A stretch of 64,000 nt of DNA from JAUNSR01 sp036655355 (GTDB lineage Bacteria; Bacteroidota; Bacteroidia; Bacteroidales; JAUNSR01), in NCBI GenBank assembly GCA_036655355.1, contig JAVVQG010000001.1, forward strand, positions 186,001 to 250,000, written 5' to 3'. Below the pieces are notes generated by a model. It was not told the origin of the DNA and ran no database searches. It saw nothing but the letters and a program-made list of their open reading frames with translations. A program made the position numbers and the translations under genes. Positions 1 to 10,121 of this stretch are shown piece after piece (the first letter of the stretch is position 1; every line of letters starts with the position of its first letter).

Positions 1-352
1 CGAACCTCAACTCATTGACTACAAGAGCCTCATCCGCATCCACATGGCAACGCACGACCCTACGACCCTTAACCGCCAGGGGAACGACAAAGGTTCGCAG
101 TATCGTTCTATCATCTTTTATAAGAACGAGAAACAGAAAGCGGAAGCATTAGAGGAGATTAATCACATTGCCGGCATCTATGATGATCCGATTGTGACCG
201 AACTGCAACCGCTTGAAATGTTCTATCCTGCCGAAGCGTATCACAAAGATTATTTTGCGAAACATCCAAAGGAGCCGTATTGTCAATTTGTAATCGAACC
301 CAAAGTAAATAAATACAGGAAAGAGTTGAAAGAGCTGCAGAAAAAGCAATAA
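1..352 (+). CDS. msrA: Peptide methionine sulfoxide reductase MsrA, C-terminal part
   Basis: The reading frame is open from base 2 to the stop at 350-352, so the gene enters from the left and its start and the catalytic GCFWC region lie outside the window. The visible part carries the MsrA signature HDPTTLNRQGNDKGSQYRS followed by FYPAEAYHKDYF and a C-terminal PYCQFVIEPKVNKYRKEL, all typical of the MsrA fold. MsrA reduces methionine-S-sulfoxide in proteins, using thioredoxin. No MsrB domain follows before the stop, so this is not an MsrA-MsrB fusion at the C-terminal side. The family assignment is firm. Catalytic competence cannot be judged from this fragment. Confidence 0.93.
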   Translation, partial: EPQLIDYKSLIRIHMATHDPTTLNRQGNDKGSQYRSIIFYKNEKQKAEALEEINHIAGIYDDPIVTELQPLEMFYPAEAYHKDYFAKHPKEPYCQFVIEPKVNKYRKELKELQKKQ

Positions 353-353
353 A

Positions 354-385
354 TTGGAGTTTTGTAGCGAAAATTTGTAATTTTG
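354..385 (+). promoter_or_regulatory. Bacteroidetes-type promoter of the S9 peptidase gene
   Basis: TTGG at 354-357, 20 bases, then TAATTTTG at 378-385 match the Bacteroidetes -33/-7 consensus (TTTG or TTG, then TAnnTTTG). It begins immediately after the msrA stop and ends 25 bases before the peptidase ATG at 411, so the peptidase is probably transcribed on its own. Confidence 0.55.
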
Positions 386-410
386 AAGAAGAAATTACAA
401 ATTATCATTT

Positions 411-2525
411 ATGAAATCTATCGAAACCCTAATGATGGCTGCAACTTTGACGTTAGCCGGCTGTAGCTCCGGCACGACACTACCGGAGGAGAAAAAGGAT
501 ATCATCGGTAAAAGCGACATTAAGATCGAGAACGGTCTGATGACTGCCGAGGTATTACAAAGCTTCGGACGCGTAGGTGGCGTTGCCGTTTCACCCGACC
601 AACAGAAAATCCTGTATGGTGTTACCTATGTTAGCGTACCCCAGAATAAAAGCAATCGCGAATTGTTCGTAATGAATGTCGACGGATCAGATAACAAGAT
701 GATCACATCGACTGAAAAAAGTGAAAGCAACGCTGTATGGATCGACGGGGGCAAAAGAATTGCCTTCTTGACTGCAGAGAGCGGAACTCCACAGATGTGG
801 GTAATGAATGCGGACGGATCGGATCGGAAACAGGTTTCAAATTATGAAGGAGGTATCGGAGGATTCGTGCTTTCTCCCAATGAGAAACGCGTCATCTTCT
901 TCGCAGATATTAAAAACGGCCAACAGGTAAAAGACCTATGGCCCGATTTGGACAAAGCGACAGGTGCGATTTATGACGATGTGATGTATAAACACTGGGA
1001 TGAATGGGTTAAAACCGTGCCGCATCCTTACGTGGCTGATTTCACAGGAAATGGTTGGGAGAATATCACCGACATCATGCCGGGGGAACCGTTTGAATGT
1101 CCGATGAAACCTTTCGGTGGAACAGAAAGCTTCGCGTGGACACCAGACAGCAAGAAATTGGTATATGTTTGCCGTAAGAAAACCGGACTGGCTTACTCGG
1201 TTTCGACCAATTCTGATCTCTACCTTTATGATATCGAAAGCAAAAGCACTCAAAACCTGACACAGGGAATGATGGGCTACGACACGAATCCTGTCTTCTC
1301 TCCGGACGGTTCAAAACTCGCGTGGACAAGTATGGAGCGTGACGGATATGAAGCGGATAAAAACCGTCTATTCGTAATGGACATGAATTCAGGTGAGAAG
1401 AGCTATCTAACGGAAGCTTATGATAACAATGTAGAGTCTTTCATCTGGGCACCGGATAATACATCCATCTACTTCTTATCTGTAAACCAGGCTACGGAAC
1501 AGATTTTCAATATCAAACTCGCTGACAAAAACGTACAGCAACTCACCGAAGGCGATTATGATTATGCGTCGCTGGCACTTGCCGGAGATCAAATCATCGC
1601 GCTTCGCCATTCGATGTCTGCTCCGGACGATGTCTATGCCGTTTCTCTACAAAACAAGGAGGTCAAACAGCTGACTACGGAAAACAAACACATTCTGGAT
1701 CAACTACATTTGGGTAAAGTTGAGAAACGATGGATCAAAACTACAGACGGCAAAGAGATGCTTACCTGGGTGATGTTACCATCTGATTTCGACCCGAATA
1801 AAAAATATCCAGCACTCTTGTTTTGCCAGGGGGGACCACAGAGTCCGGTCAGCCAATTCTGGTCTTATCGCTGGAATGTACAGATGATGGCAGCAAACGG
1901 CTATGTAGTTGTATTGCCGAATAGAAGAGGATTGCCAGGATTCGGACAGGAGTGGAACGAGCAGATCAGCGGTGATTATGGCGGCCAGAACATGAAGGAT
2001 TACATGAGTGCCATCAATACGGTGAAGAAAGATTCCTATGTTGATGAAAACAGACTGGGTGCCGTAGGTGCTAGTTATGGCGGTTTCTCTGTTTACTGGT
2101 TAGCGGGTAACCACAACAAAACATTCAAAACATTTATAGCCCACGCCGGTATCTTCAACCTGGAAGCTCAATACTTGGAAACAGAGGAGTTGTGGTTTGC
2201 TAATTTCGATATGGGTGGACCGTATTGGGATAAAAACAATAAAACGGCACAAAACACCTATGCGAACTCTCCACATCGCTTCGTAGAACGTTGGGACACA
2301 CCGATTCTTGTGACGCACGGGGAATTGGATTTCCGTATTCTGGCTTCTCAGGGTATGATGGCATTCAACGCAGCGGTAATAAAAGGAATCCCAGCCGAAA
2401 TGTTGGTATTTCCCGATGAAAACCACTGGATACTACAGCCTCAGAACGGCGTTCTTTGGCAACGAGTATTCTTCCGTTGGTTAGACCGTTGGTTAAAAGA
2501 GCCGGCTGCTCCGGTTCAACCTTAA
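411..2525 (+). CDS. S9 family prolyl oligopeptidase, DPP5-like, lipoprotein
   Basis: This is a 704-residue secreted serine peptidase. Residues 1-18 form a lipoprotein signal ending in LTLAGC, so Cys18 is the likely lipid anchor and the enzyme should face the periplasm or the cell surface. Residues about 50-430 contain WD40-like beta-propeller repeats (VSPDQQKILY, LSPNEKRVIF, FSPDGSKLAW). The C-terminal alpha/beta hydrolase domain has the nucleophile in GASYGG (Ser555), Asp640 in GELDFRI and His672 in DENHW, so the triad is complete. The architecture matches dipeptidyl-peptidase 5/acylaminoacyl-peptidase-type enzymes, which cut dipeptides from peptide N-termini in protein-fermenting Bacteroidales. 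The exact substrate preference is inferred. It is monocistronic, with its own promoter and a strong terminator. Confidence 0.9.
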   Translation: MKSIETLMMAATLTLAGCSSGTTLPEEKKDIIGKSDIKIENGLMTAEVLQSFGRVGGVAVSPDQQKILYGVTYVSVPQNKSNRELFVMNVDGSDNKMITSTEKSESNAVWIDGGKRIAFLTAESGTPQMWVMNADGSDRKQVSNYEGGIGGFVLSPNEKRVIFFADIKNGQQVKDLWPDLDKATGAIYDDVMYKHWDEWVKTVPHPYVADFTGNGWENITDIMPGEPFECPMKPFGGTESFAWTPDSKKLVYVCRKKTGLAYSVSTNSDLYLYDIESKSTQNLTQGMMGYDTNPVFSPDGSKLAWTSMERDGYEADKNRLFVMDMNSGEKSYLTEAYDNNVESFIWAPDNTSIYFLSVNQATEQIFNIKLADKNVQQLTEGDYDYASLALAGDQIIALRHSMSAPDDVYAVSLQNKEVKQLTTENKHILDQLHLGKVEKRWIKTTDGKEMLTWVMLPSDFDPNKKYPALLFCQGGPQSPVSQFWSYRWNVQMMAANGYVVVLPNRRGLPGFGQEWNEQISGDYGGQNMKDYMSAINTVKKDSYVDENRLGAVGASYGGFSVYWLAGNHNKTFKTFIAHAGIFNLEAQYLETEELWFANFDMGGPYWDKNNKTAQNTYANSPHRFVERWDTPILVTHGELDFRILASQGMMAFNAAVIKGIPAEMLVFPDENHWILQPQNGVLWQRVFFRWLDRWLKEPAAPVQP

Positions 2526-2550
2526 ACTTGAGGTTATTGCAAAATTGAAA

Positions 2551-2606
2551 AAGGTCCTGCCTGAATCGCTTCCCTAAAAGGAAGGTTCAGACAGGGCCTT
2601 TTTTTG
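2551..2606. terminator. Intrinsic terminator between convergent genes
   Basis: Inverted repeat with arms AAGGTCCTGCCTGAA and TTCAGACAGGGCCTT followed by a run of T. It follows the S9 peptidase stop by 25 bases. The A-rich left flank lets it also serve tamL, which ends at 2642 on the other strand. Confidence 0.85.
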
Positions 2607-2641
2607 GTATCATGCATGTAGGCTTCGGAGATTGATCATCC

Positions 2642-4966
2642 TTAGAATGGGTAACCGATGGCGATATGATATCCCAACCCGCTCCAGAATTTTGGTATGT
2701 TATAATAACCGCTCTTCGTTGTTTGATAAGGAGCATGGATCGGAACGCCGACATCGAATCTCAATACCAGATAGGTGATGTCGAAACGTAACCCCACTCC
2801 CGTTCCGAGAGCTATCTCTTTTCCAAACGTATCCAACCGAAACTCACCTCCGGGTCTTGCACTCTCCTTCTTCAGAATCCATACATTACCCGCATCCAGG
2901 AACGTAGCTCCGTACAGATTGCCAATGATCGGGAAACGATACTCGATATTGGCTTCGAGTTTCAGGTTACCTGTCTGATCAAGGTAAGAATAGAGAGCAT
3001 TCGCGGCAGGATGGTAACTGCCGGGACCGATCGTACGTACTGCGAAAGCGCGGATACTATTCGCTCCCCCGATAAAGAACTGCTCGCTATAAGGAGCTTC
3101 CTGCGAATTGAGATACGGTTTTAAAATTCCACCCATCAATCGCATCGCCAACATCGATTTCTCCCCTAATTTGTAATAATAACGCACCTCACTGGTCACT
3201 TTTAGAAATTGGGAGAATTTCCGACCGAAGATTGTTTTATCATTTCCCTGCTTATTACCCAATAGATCCATCGCTCCGTAAAGAATATTACCCGCTTGAG
3301 TAATAGACCCTTGATACCATAGATGGTTTCTTTTTGTAAGAATAGCTCCATCGTCATACGTATAAGTGTATTTCATGGAAGGAATGAACTGATTCTCAAA
3401 ACTCTGTTTCAGCGCTTGGTTTTGATCCATCACGGTATCAAAAGCAGCTGTCGTATGCATCAGGTAGCTGTAAGTAAGACTGAATGGCGTAACTGAATGG
3501 GTCCGGGTTTCAGAGGACTGGAAATCATATTGCCCCGATCCTCCGATGGTCAACAATTTAAAAAAACCGGCACGATTAAGCAAATTCGCATTCAGTTTCA
3601 AAGAAGTCGTAGCGGGATATTTCCAATCACGATGCATAAATCCGGGAGCAATTAGTCGCGGAATGGTCAATGTTGAGGTTGCACCGAATTCATAGGAATT
3701 GATCAGTTTCGAACCGCCCGAATTCTGAGCACCTTGTCCCGTCATCCACTCATACGAACCCGTTAATTCAGCATTCAGCACCTCACCACCTTTAAAAAGA
3801 TTACGGCGAGTTACACCAAAGACAATCCCGGGACCGGTTTGTTTATTCGACTTAGTGGTAACATTGAGTTCCAATTCCCCATCTAAAGGGAGGTCATATG
3901 TAGCATCGACAATCATATGCAGACTATCAACGGTGTGTGTGGTATCCTGCGGTGTAAATCTGATCTCCACAAATTTAAACGTATTCAGTCGGTTCAGATT
4001 CCGCTGCGTCGCTTCTTGAGCGCTCTGTGAGAAGAGGTCTCCCTCATGAAGTCTCAGGTTACGGTAAAGCACGGGGGGACGACTTTGCAGGTTCTTTCTG
4101 TAAAAGATACCCATTCGTTTATACTCGATCGTATCCGTCGGCGGTCGTCCATAACTATTATTCAAGGTGTAATCGATCTTTCCGATACGCCAGGGTTTCA
4201 ACAGCAACGATGGTAAATCAGTCTTGGGTTGGATACGCAACGCAATTTTATGAGGTTGTTGCGTACTGTCGGCAAGATAACTGATAAAGTCCGGGCGAAA
4301 ATAATAATACCCTCTATCGCGTAAGAAATCAGAGATACGCGTACGCTCATCCTCCAAAAGATTCACATTAAAAGGCTGTCCCGGTTTCAACACCGTTTCA
4401 GCAGCTATCTTCTGTATTAAACTATCTGAAGGCGTATTCGTTTTGACATACTCAATCGATGAATAGGTATAGGGTGTGGGGAAGTTCACAAAATACGAGA
4501 TCTTAGCCATACGGGGATTCTTCTTATTCGGAATCACCTCATAAGTTACCTTTCCATCAAAATAACCGTTATCATCCATAAGGGTTTCGGCAACTTTGCA
4601 ACGAACAGAAGGCTCAACTTTTGAAATCAATACCGGATCAGAAGCCAATTTATCGAATATCCATTTTTTGAGTCCTTTCTTCTTGTCCGTTTTGAATGCA
4701 TTGTAGATCCACAAACCGAAGGGGAAAGGGATACGTATTTTAGAACTACCCAACAACGCATTATTGGGAGCGACCTCTAACGCAGACAATACTTGTGATT
4801 CGGCCTGAGGTTGTATTTTCTCACCTTCGGGTGAAGTAATTTTCAACTCTTTGATTCCGGTATACAACACCTCCCCTTCGGGAAGATTCTTTGTTGTAGA
4901 ACATCCCCACAGCAACAATAGGGCGCATAAAAACCCGGTCGATTTATTTAGTTTCTGTCTTAGCAT
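2642..4966 (-). CDS. tamL: TamL, lipoprotein form of TamA (BamA/Omp85 family)
   Basis: Outer-membrane Omp85 protein of about 774 residues, with POTRA-like repeats in the N-terminal half and a D15/surface-antigen beta-barrel at the C-terminus (FFIGGANSIRAFAVRTIGPG, TFLDAGNVW, final YHIAIGYPF ending in an aromatic residue as usual for barrels). The frame is open up to 5044, but ATG 4966 gives a proper lipoprotein signal (MLRQKLNKSTGFLCALLLL, then WGC). The longer start would add a highly basic 26-residue tail before it. In Bacteroidetes TamA is replaced by this lipid-anchored form, TamL, which works with TamB. The 23-base overlap with the upstream tamB supports translational coupling. The family is certain; the TamL name rests on the lipobox plus the tamB neighbour. 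Confidence 0.88.
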   Translation of the reverse strand: MLRQKLNKSTGFLCALLLLWGCSTTKNLPEGEVLYTGIKELKITSPEGEKIQPQAESQVLSALEVAPNNALLGSSKIRIPFPFGLWIYNAFKTDKKKGLKKWIFDKLASDPVLISKVEPSVRCKVAETLMDDNGYFDGKVTYEVIPNKKNPRMAKISYFVNFPTPYTYSSIEYVKTNTPSDSLIQKIAAETVLKPGQPFNVNLLEDERTRISDFLRDRGYYYFRPDFISYLADSTQQPHKIALRIQPKTDLPSLLLKPWRIGKIDYTLNNSYGRPPTDTIEYKRMGIFYRKNLQSRPPVLYRNLRLHEGDLFSQSAQEATQRNLNRLNTFKFVEIRFTPQDTTHTVDSLHMIVDATYDLPLDGELELNVTTKSNKQTGPGIVFGVTRRNLFKGGEVLNAELTGSYEWMTGQGAQNSGGSKLINSYEFGATSTLTIPRLIAPGFMHRDWKYPATTSLKLNANLLNRAGFFKLLTIGGSGQYDFQSSETRTHSVTPFSLTYSYLMHTTAAFDTVMDQNQALKQSFENQFIPSMKYTYTYDDGAILTKRNHLWYQGSITQAGNILYGAMDLLGNKQGNDKTIFGRKFSQFLKVTSEVRYYYKLGEKSMLAMRLMGGILKPYLNSQEAPYSEQFFIGGANSIRAFAVRTIGPGSYHPAANALYSYLDQTGNLKLEANIEYRFPIIGNLYGATFLDAGNVWILKKESARPGGEFRLDTFGKEIALGTGVGLRFDITYLVLRFDVGVPIHAPYQTTKSGYYNIPKFWSGLGYHIAIGYPF

Positions 4967-7900
4967 CCTGATTTTCTTTTGAATTCTTTTGATTTCCCTG
5001 TTTTTCCGGATCCGCATTAATCGCTTGTTGTCTCTTCTTTTCATTAAAGATAAAGAGTTGTTTCAGCTTTCTGATTTTCCGTCGAAGCACGATACCCACT
5101 CCGGTTTCTACAATTTCGCCCTCCAAGACACTTTCATATCCGGTATGATGGAATAATTTTAAGTATCGCGTACCTGTTTGATCAAGCGTATATTCAAGCG
5201 TAATATCATCAATAAATGATTGCGCACGATCCGTAGCCGATTCCTGTCCGGAAGAAACCTTTCCTCCAAACACAATACGGAAGCGGTCATTAAAGAATTT
5301 CTTCGAGAAACGGAACGAATAATCGGTACGTTTCGAACTTTGATTATCCGTGCCATATTCGTCGTACGTATCAATCCCGATGCTTAGGTCCACCCCTTTA
5401 AGGGCACTGCCTGCAAACTGATTGATCTCCTTTTGAATAAACGCATTGAGTGCATTATTCGTATTCGCTTTCGAAGTTGTGCCCGGTCCCGTGTACATCT
5501 GGGTAATAATCAGATTCATAGCCTGTTTGGAGCGTTCTTCGGCTGTCATTTGCGCCAACTGATTCTGAATGGTTATATCTTCCGGCGCCTCCACTGTAAA
5601 CGATACGTCCAGATTTTCCAATCGGTTCTTAATAATCACCATCGGTTCGAATATAACTACGCGCGATCCTTTCCCCTCTTCCGTAACCGTAGAGCGAATC
5701 CGCTCGTAAGCTTTGATATTGATATAAGGGTTCATGAGTTGTCCACTCCATTCAACATAACTGCCGTCCATGATATCAAAGGTTTTGGCAACCGGTAGGA
5801 CGGGCAGGTTGTATCGAACAAATCCACCCGACAAAGTATATCTTCCGCTTAAATCGGTTGCACCCATCGGTGACAACCGGAAAGCCAGGTCGCCTCCTCC
5901 ACGCAATTCCACATGATCATCGCCATTTGCAGACAAATCGATTGCGACTTGTACACTCGGAGCGATATTCACTGTCACCAACATGTCAATACCTGAAAGT
6001 GTAACTTTCTTCGGTGGTATTTTCAGATTCGAATCTATCGTATCGGTAAACGATGTAAATGTAACGAGATTATTCACGCGATTTTGAGCGGATACCGGGG
6101 CATCGAGCATCACGTACGTAACGTTCGTACCTGATAATAAATTGAGACTTCCTCGAACTTTAAGAAAGTTAACAGGTCCGGTTACCGTTGTATTAATATT
6201 CATAATCGCACGACCGAAAACCATTTGATTTCGTTCTTTACGTACATTCAACAACTCCACATTCTGTCCGCTGATGCGTAAGTCCGCCATCATGCGGTTC
6301 AAATCAGAGAAATTAAAGGTACCGTTCACCTGAATCGGGTTGTTGTTATAAGCGGTGATCCTATAATCGTTAAAATGAAGTACATTATTTTCGATAACCA
6401 ACCGCTTCTCATCAAATTTATAGTCAGCATTTGCATAGGTAATGTTAACACGCGCCGTATCCATGTCAATGAACCCGTTTATGATCGGCTTCTCTACGGA
6501 GCCGGATGCGGTAATTTCGCCCGAGGCAGTTCCGTAAAGCGAAGCCATCGCCTCGGGAATAAACGGATTTATCAGGTTCAACGGGAATCCATTCATATTC
6601 AATGATGCTGTCAACGGTACGGAATCGTTTGGCAGCGACACCATCTTAGCCTGTATCACTTCGCGCTTATCCAATAAGACCGAAGCATCCCCGCGCTGTC
6701 CTCTTCCCTCTCCGGTTTGATAATCCAGTTTAAGCGCCAGATCGCCCAAACGTTGCTTGTTAAAATAAAGTTCATCCAGCGTTGCGGAACCAATCGCGTC
6801 CAGTCCTTGAGGACGCAAATCCACCCGCGTATCGATATTGAAGATACCCGAGAATGGTGGAAGAGCCGGTAATGCGGTGGAAATCTGACCTAAATCGAAG
6901 TTCGTCAGTTTAACATTCAGCTCATCGCTCTCCCGAATGGTATCACCGGGCACAGATACGATACTCAGTTGCATCTTTTTCTCACCCTGCAGAATAAAGT
7001 CGGCCTTGATACGCTTTTCATGCGTATAGGTTATAAAGTTATTTTCGTTGATCGTCCACGTCTTGTATAACAAAACGGGGTTATAGGGATTAAAACGCAA
7101 GGTAATATCCTCTTTTGAGAGTGTCAGGGTTGCTCCCAAATCAAAACTTGTCTTGTTGCGTCCGTCTATCAGCAACACATTCAAGTCAAGCCCATCATTT
7201 CTTATCTCACCGTTTGCTCTTGCAGAGAAAGCTTTATTCAGGTTTTTATTCTCACTGTCGGCAGACAACTGATATTCGAACAAATCGTCATGTTGCTTCA
7301 GATTGACGGCAAGCTGGTTTATCAATAAGGTGTCTCTTCGCAAATCGTTCACCATCCCGTTCATCCGAATACCCTGAGGCGTTTCATTAGAGAGTTGCAA
7401 GTCGAATGATTTAAACGGAAGATTCATCGTATTTTTCATCCATCCGTAAAAAACGTTCTGTGTTCCCGCCGTAATTTGCATAAACATCTGCGGTAACAAC
7501 TTCTGAAGCGTCTCCACGTTCAACATCCGCTCATTCATCTGCTTCGTAAGTTGGGCGGAAAAATCCTCCATTTTTCGGGTAAGCGAATCCAACCCGGCAG
7601 CTGCATCAAAAGAGAGAATCATATCGCCATTTCGCGCAAGAAGTCTGGCTGAATCGGCATTCACATCCACCGTCATTTGAAGATCGCCCAGACGATTCTT
7701 AATGCCGTTGTCCGTTATCTGAATCTGAGCCAAATTTGCATCAAGCTTGTATATATCTTTCAGATTACTACTTGCCTCAGCTCCGATTTTCATGGCAATC
7801 GCGATATCGGAATTCAGGATATTCAACCGATAAAGGTCGACATTTTTAATTTCCGACTCCAATTTAGCGGATACCAACTTCGGTGAAAGCACACCTGCCA

Positions 7901-9620
7901 TGTTTAGATTCATCAACAAAATTGAATCAGCACCGTTTAAAGCGATCTCATAATTCGTATCTTTCAGTTTTGCATCGAGTGAAAGTGTGCGGATCGTATA
8001 CTTTAATATATCAAACCGCTGCACACCGGCTTTAACCTCTGAATATGTAGATGGAGCCATCGGATCGAATCCCGCTCCTTTTGCCGCAACCTCCATCGTG
8101 AGCACCCCCATTCCGGAAGTTGGAAGAAAACGCTCCAAATGAACTGAATCAGTGGACAATGACAGATCATATTTATCTCCCACCGGATGGTATTTCCCAC
8201 TGGCATGAAGACGAGAAGCTCTTTCTTTCATTTCGATATTCCCTTCATACAAACCCTTCTCGGCTTTTAGAGAACCTTCCAACAAAATATCGGAAGGAAT
8301 GGCGATCTGTTGCTGCAATTTTTCAGGCAACATGTAGGGAATAAATGAGAGGTCAGCAAAATCACCGTTAAAACGGATATCGGCCTGGGTTGCTTCTACA
8401 TTATCCAACTGTTTAATGAATCCCTTCGAAGTAAACAACAGCGATTTCGGAAGATCGATATGCAGATTTCGAAGTTCAAGGTACTTCATATCTCCTTCCA
8501 AATCAAGATTCACATTCAGATCACTTTGCGGAAGGTGATCAACCAGCTCGGGGGCATAGGTTGCGGTAAGATAAATTACATCTCGATGTCCCAGCAATCC
8601 CGACAACATCCCTTTTATATCCCCTTTTCTAGGAACCTTGAATATCGACTGGTCCCAGAATGCATTTCCTGAAATATTAGAATATGGAGTAACAATTTCA
8701 AGATCTGAAACCCGCATCATCACAGAATCCATCTCATAAGATGCTTTAAGGGAGGAGAGTTCAAAGCCTGAGCGGTCCTTCATCGTCCCGTCCTTGATAT
8801 TTGCTTTTACACGCATACCCCGATTAAAAATGGAATCGGCATTCAATCGAATGTCGGTGATATTCATATGCATGGGATCAAAACCGGATGCTGGCGCCAG
8901 AGAATCCAGATCCATCCGGTAAGAGGATTCTGTAATAAGAAGTTCCTGGACCTGATAGGTATTATCTGAAAGAGAGAGATCACCTTCTCGTAAAACACCA
9001 TTTCCCACAAAACAGCTTAAATCGAGGGCACTCGTAGTATCACGCAATGCATATCCGGAATTACGTATTTGCATTCCTCCGATCTTAAACGACCAATCGA
9101 GCGGGGCATTCTCTTTCTTTACCGTATCGGGAGCACTTGCAAATAGCTCCATCTTCACATCTGTATCCGATAAACTCAATTGTGCCACAGCTCCTTGATG
9201 CGTTCCAAGATCCACACGGATGCCACTGATATCAAAATCACCGACACGCCCTTTCAATGAAAGAGATTCCACAATAGAAGATAGATCCATTCTGGCATTA
9301 CGCAATAACACCTGATCTACCACCACCTCTTTATGGAAAAGAGGCATCAGCGAAACTCCGGTTTCAAACGTGGATAAATAGAGAATCGTATCCCCATGAA
9401 CTGTCTGCACGTCTACTCCCGCTATCTCAACATCCAATGGGAACTTCAACCTCACTTTTTCTACAGATACTTTCCATCCTGTTTTCTCAGAAAGAAGTGC
9501 TACGGCTTTATCTCTGGCAAAATCCTGTATGAAAGGAATATACAGCATCCCGACTGCGATAATTACGATTGCAATCAGGATGATGAGAAAACGTATAACG
9601 TATTTAAAAATTGATTTCAT
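4944..9620 (-). CDS. tamB: TamB, translocation and assembly module inner-membrane protein
   Basis: Very large (about 1558 residues) AsmA/TamB-type protein. One N-terminal membrane helix (KYVIRFLIILIAIVIIAVG) is followed by long beta-rich repeats and the conserved DUF490 region at the C-terminus (TDYSFRFSKKFFNDRFRIV, VLEGEIVETGVGIVLRRKI). TamB is thought to span the periplasm and help lipids or outer-membrane proteins reach the outer membrane together with TamA/TamL, encoded just downstream. Two in-frame ATGs exist (9626 and 9620). I chose 9620 because the repeat leader shared with two other genes here aligns its GCAAATGAAA with that ATG. The long leader, which contains repeat copy 1, is unusual for this family. 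Confidence 0.92.
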   Translation of the reverse strand: MKSIFKYVIRFLIILIAIVIIAVGMLYIPFIQDFARDKAVALLSEKTGWKVSVEKVRLKFPLDVEIAGVDVQTVHGDTILYLSTFETGVSLMPLFHKEVVVDQVLLRNARMDLSSIVESLSLKGRVGDFDISGIRVDLGTHQGAVAQLSLSDTDVKMELFASAPDTVKKENAPLDWSFKIGGMQIRNSGYALRDTTSALDLSCFVGNGVLREGDLSLSDNTYQVQELLITESSYRMDLDSLAPASGFDPMHMNITDIRLNADSIFNRGMRVKANIKDGTMKDRSGFELSSLKASYEMDSVMMRVSDLEIVTPYSNISGNAFWDQSIFKVPRKGDIKGMLSGLLGHRDVIYLTATYAPELVDHLPQSDLNVNLDLEGDMKYLELRNLHIDLPKSLLFTSKGFIKQLDNVEATQADIRFNGDFADLSFIPYMLPEKLQQQIAIPSDILLEGSLKAEKGLYEGNIEMKERASRLHASGKYHPVGDKYDLSLSTDSVHLERFLPTSGMGVLTMEVAAKGAGFDPMAPSTYSEVKAGVQRFDILKYTIRTLSLDAKLKDTNYEIALNGADSILLMNLNMAGVLSPKLVSAKLESEIKNVDLYRLNILNSDIAIAMKIGAEASSNLKDIYKLDANLAQIQITDNGIKNRLGDLQMTVDVNADSARLLARNGDMILSFDAAAGLDSLTRKMEDFSAQLTKQMNERMLNVETLQKLLPQMFMQITAGTQNVFYGWMKNTMNLPFKSFDLQLSNETPQGIRMNGMVNDLRRDTLLINQLAVNLKQHDDLFEYQLSADSENKNLNKAFSARANGEIRNDGLDLNVLLIDGRNKTSFDLGATLTLSKEDITLRFNPYNPVLLYKTWTINENNFITYTHEKRIKADFILQGEKKMQLSIVSVPGDTIRESDELNVKLTNFDLGQISTALPALPPFSGIFNIDTRVDLRPQGLDAIGSATLDELYFNKQRLGDLALKLDYQTGEGRGQRGDASVLLDKREVIQAKMVSLPNDSVPLTASLNMNGFPLNLINPFIPEAMASLYGTASGEITASGSVEKPIINGFIDMDTARVNITYANADYKFDEKRLVIENNVLHFNDYRITAYNNNPIQVNGTFNFSDLNRMMADLRISGQNVELLNVRKERNQMVFGRAIMNINTTVTGPVNFLKVRGSLNLLSGTNVTYVMLDAPVSAQNRVNNLVTFTSFTDTIDSNLKIPPKKVTLSGIDMLVTVNIAPSVQVAIDLSANGDDHVELRGGGDLAFRLSPMGATDLSGRYTLSGGFVRYNLPVLPVAKTFDIMDGSYVEWSGQLMNPYINIKAYERIRSTVTEEGKGSRVVIFEPMVIIKNRLENLDVSFTVEAPEDITIQNQLAQMTAEERSKQAMNLIITQMYTGPGTTSKANTNNALNAFIQKEINQFAGSALKGVDLSIGIDTYDEYGTDNQSSKRTDYSFRFSKKFFNDRFRIVFGGKVSSGQESATDRAQSFIDDITLEYTLDQTGTRYLKLFHHTGYESVLEGEIVETGVGIVLRRKIRKLKQLFIFNEKKRQQAINADPEKQGNQKNSKENQDAKTETK

Positions 9621-9640
9621 TTGCATATAATCTATTTTTT

Positions 9641-9716
9641 AACATCAAGGTCAAATGCGCCATCTATATACCTTCTGTGGGGTAGCTCAATATTAAGTGA
9701 GTGATGGCGATTTCAT
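9641..9716 (+). repeat. Dispersed hairpin repeat, copy 1 (in the tamB leader)
   Basis: One of five related elements of about 70 bp. Markers are TCAAATGCGCCATCTATATA at one end and GATGGCGATTTCAT at the other. Read toward tamB, AAATCGCCATC near one end can pair with GATGGCGCATTT near the other with one bulge, and an inner TACC/GGTA stem is possible. Conserved flanking sequence continues right up to the tamB ATG. The other copies are at 40530, 53413, 54032 and 57371. Confidence 0.85.
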
Positions 9717-9985
9717 AAAATAATAGTTCGTACTACTCCTATTTATAAAAACAAATATTTCATTATTTAGTTATTCTTAAAATCAATACTTCTGTAAAAA
9801 ATTTAATAAGCCATTATACCCCAACAAATTACAACGGAAATAAATACAAATTACTTTTAAAAAACAGTTGATTTCGAACCTCTTGTCCCCTCTTGGTGTT
9901 AACAAGGAAGAAAGTTCAGAGAATCACTCAGAAAAAAGAACACTTAAAGATTAAATGGTTTTTAACCATTATAAATAGAAGCACG

Positions 9986-9993
9986 CAAAGTTA
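9986..9993 (-). promoter_or_regulatory. Possible -7 element for tamB
   Basis: On the minus strand the sequence is TAACTTTG, a match to TAnnTTTG, but no clear -33 element lies 19-20 bases upstream. If used, it gives a 5' leader of roughly 360 nt that contains repeat copy 1. The rest of 9720-10050 is AT-rich and shows no gene. Confidence 0.3.
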
Positions 9994-10121
9994 ACATTTT
10001 CGCAATCCGCTTTTAATGTTTCGGGACAGGAATTACAAACAGAAAAAATACTGTGAGAGTATTCACTTTTTTCAGAAACAAAAACCGATTACGAGTTGTT
10101 ATACATACATCAAATAAACCT

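Noticed and set aside
4967..5044. Longer N-terminus for TamL
   Set aside because: It would add 26 mostly basic residues before a complete lipoprotein signal and enlarge the overlap with tamB to about 100 bases.
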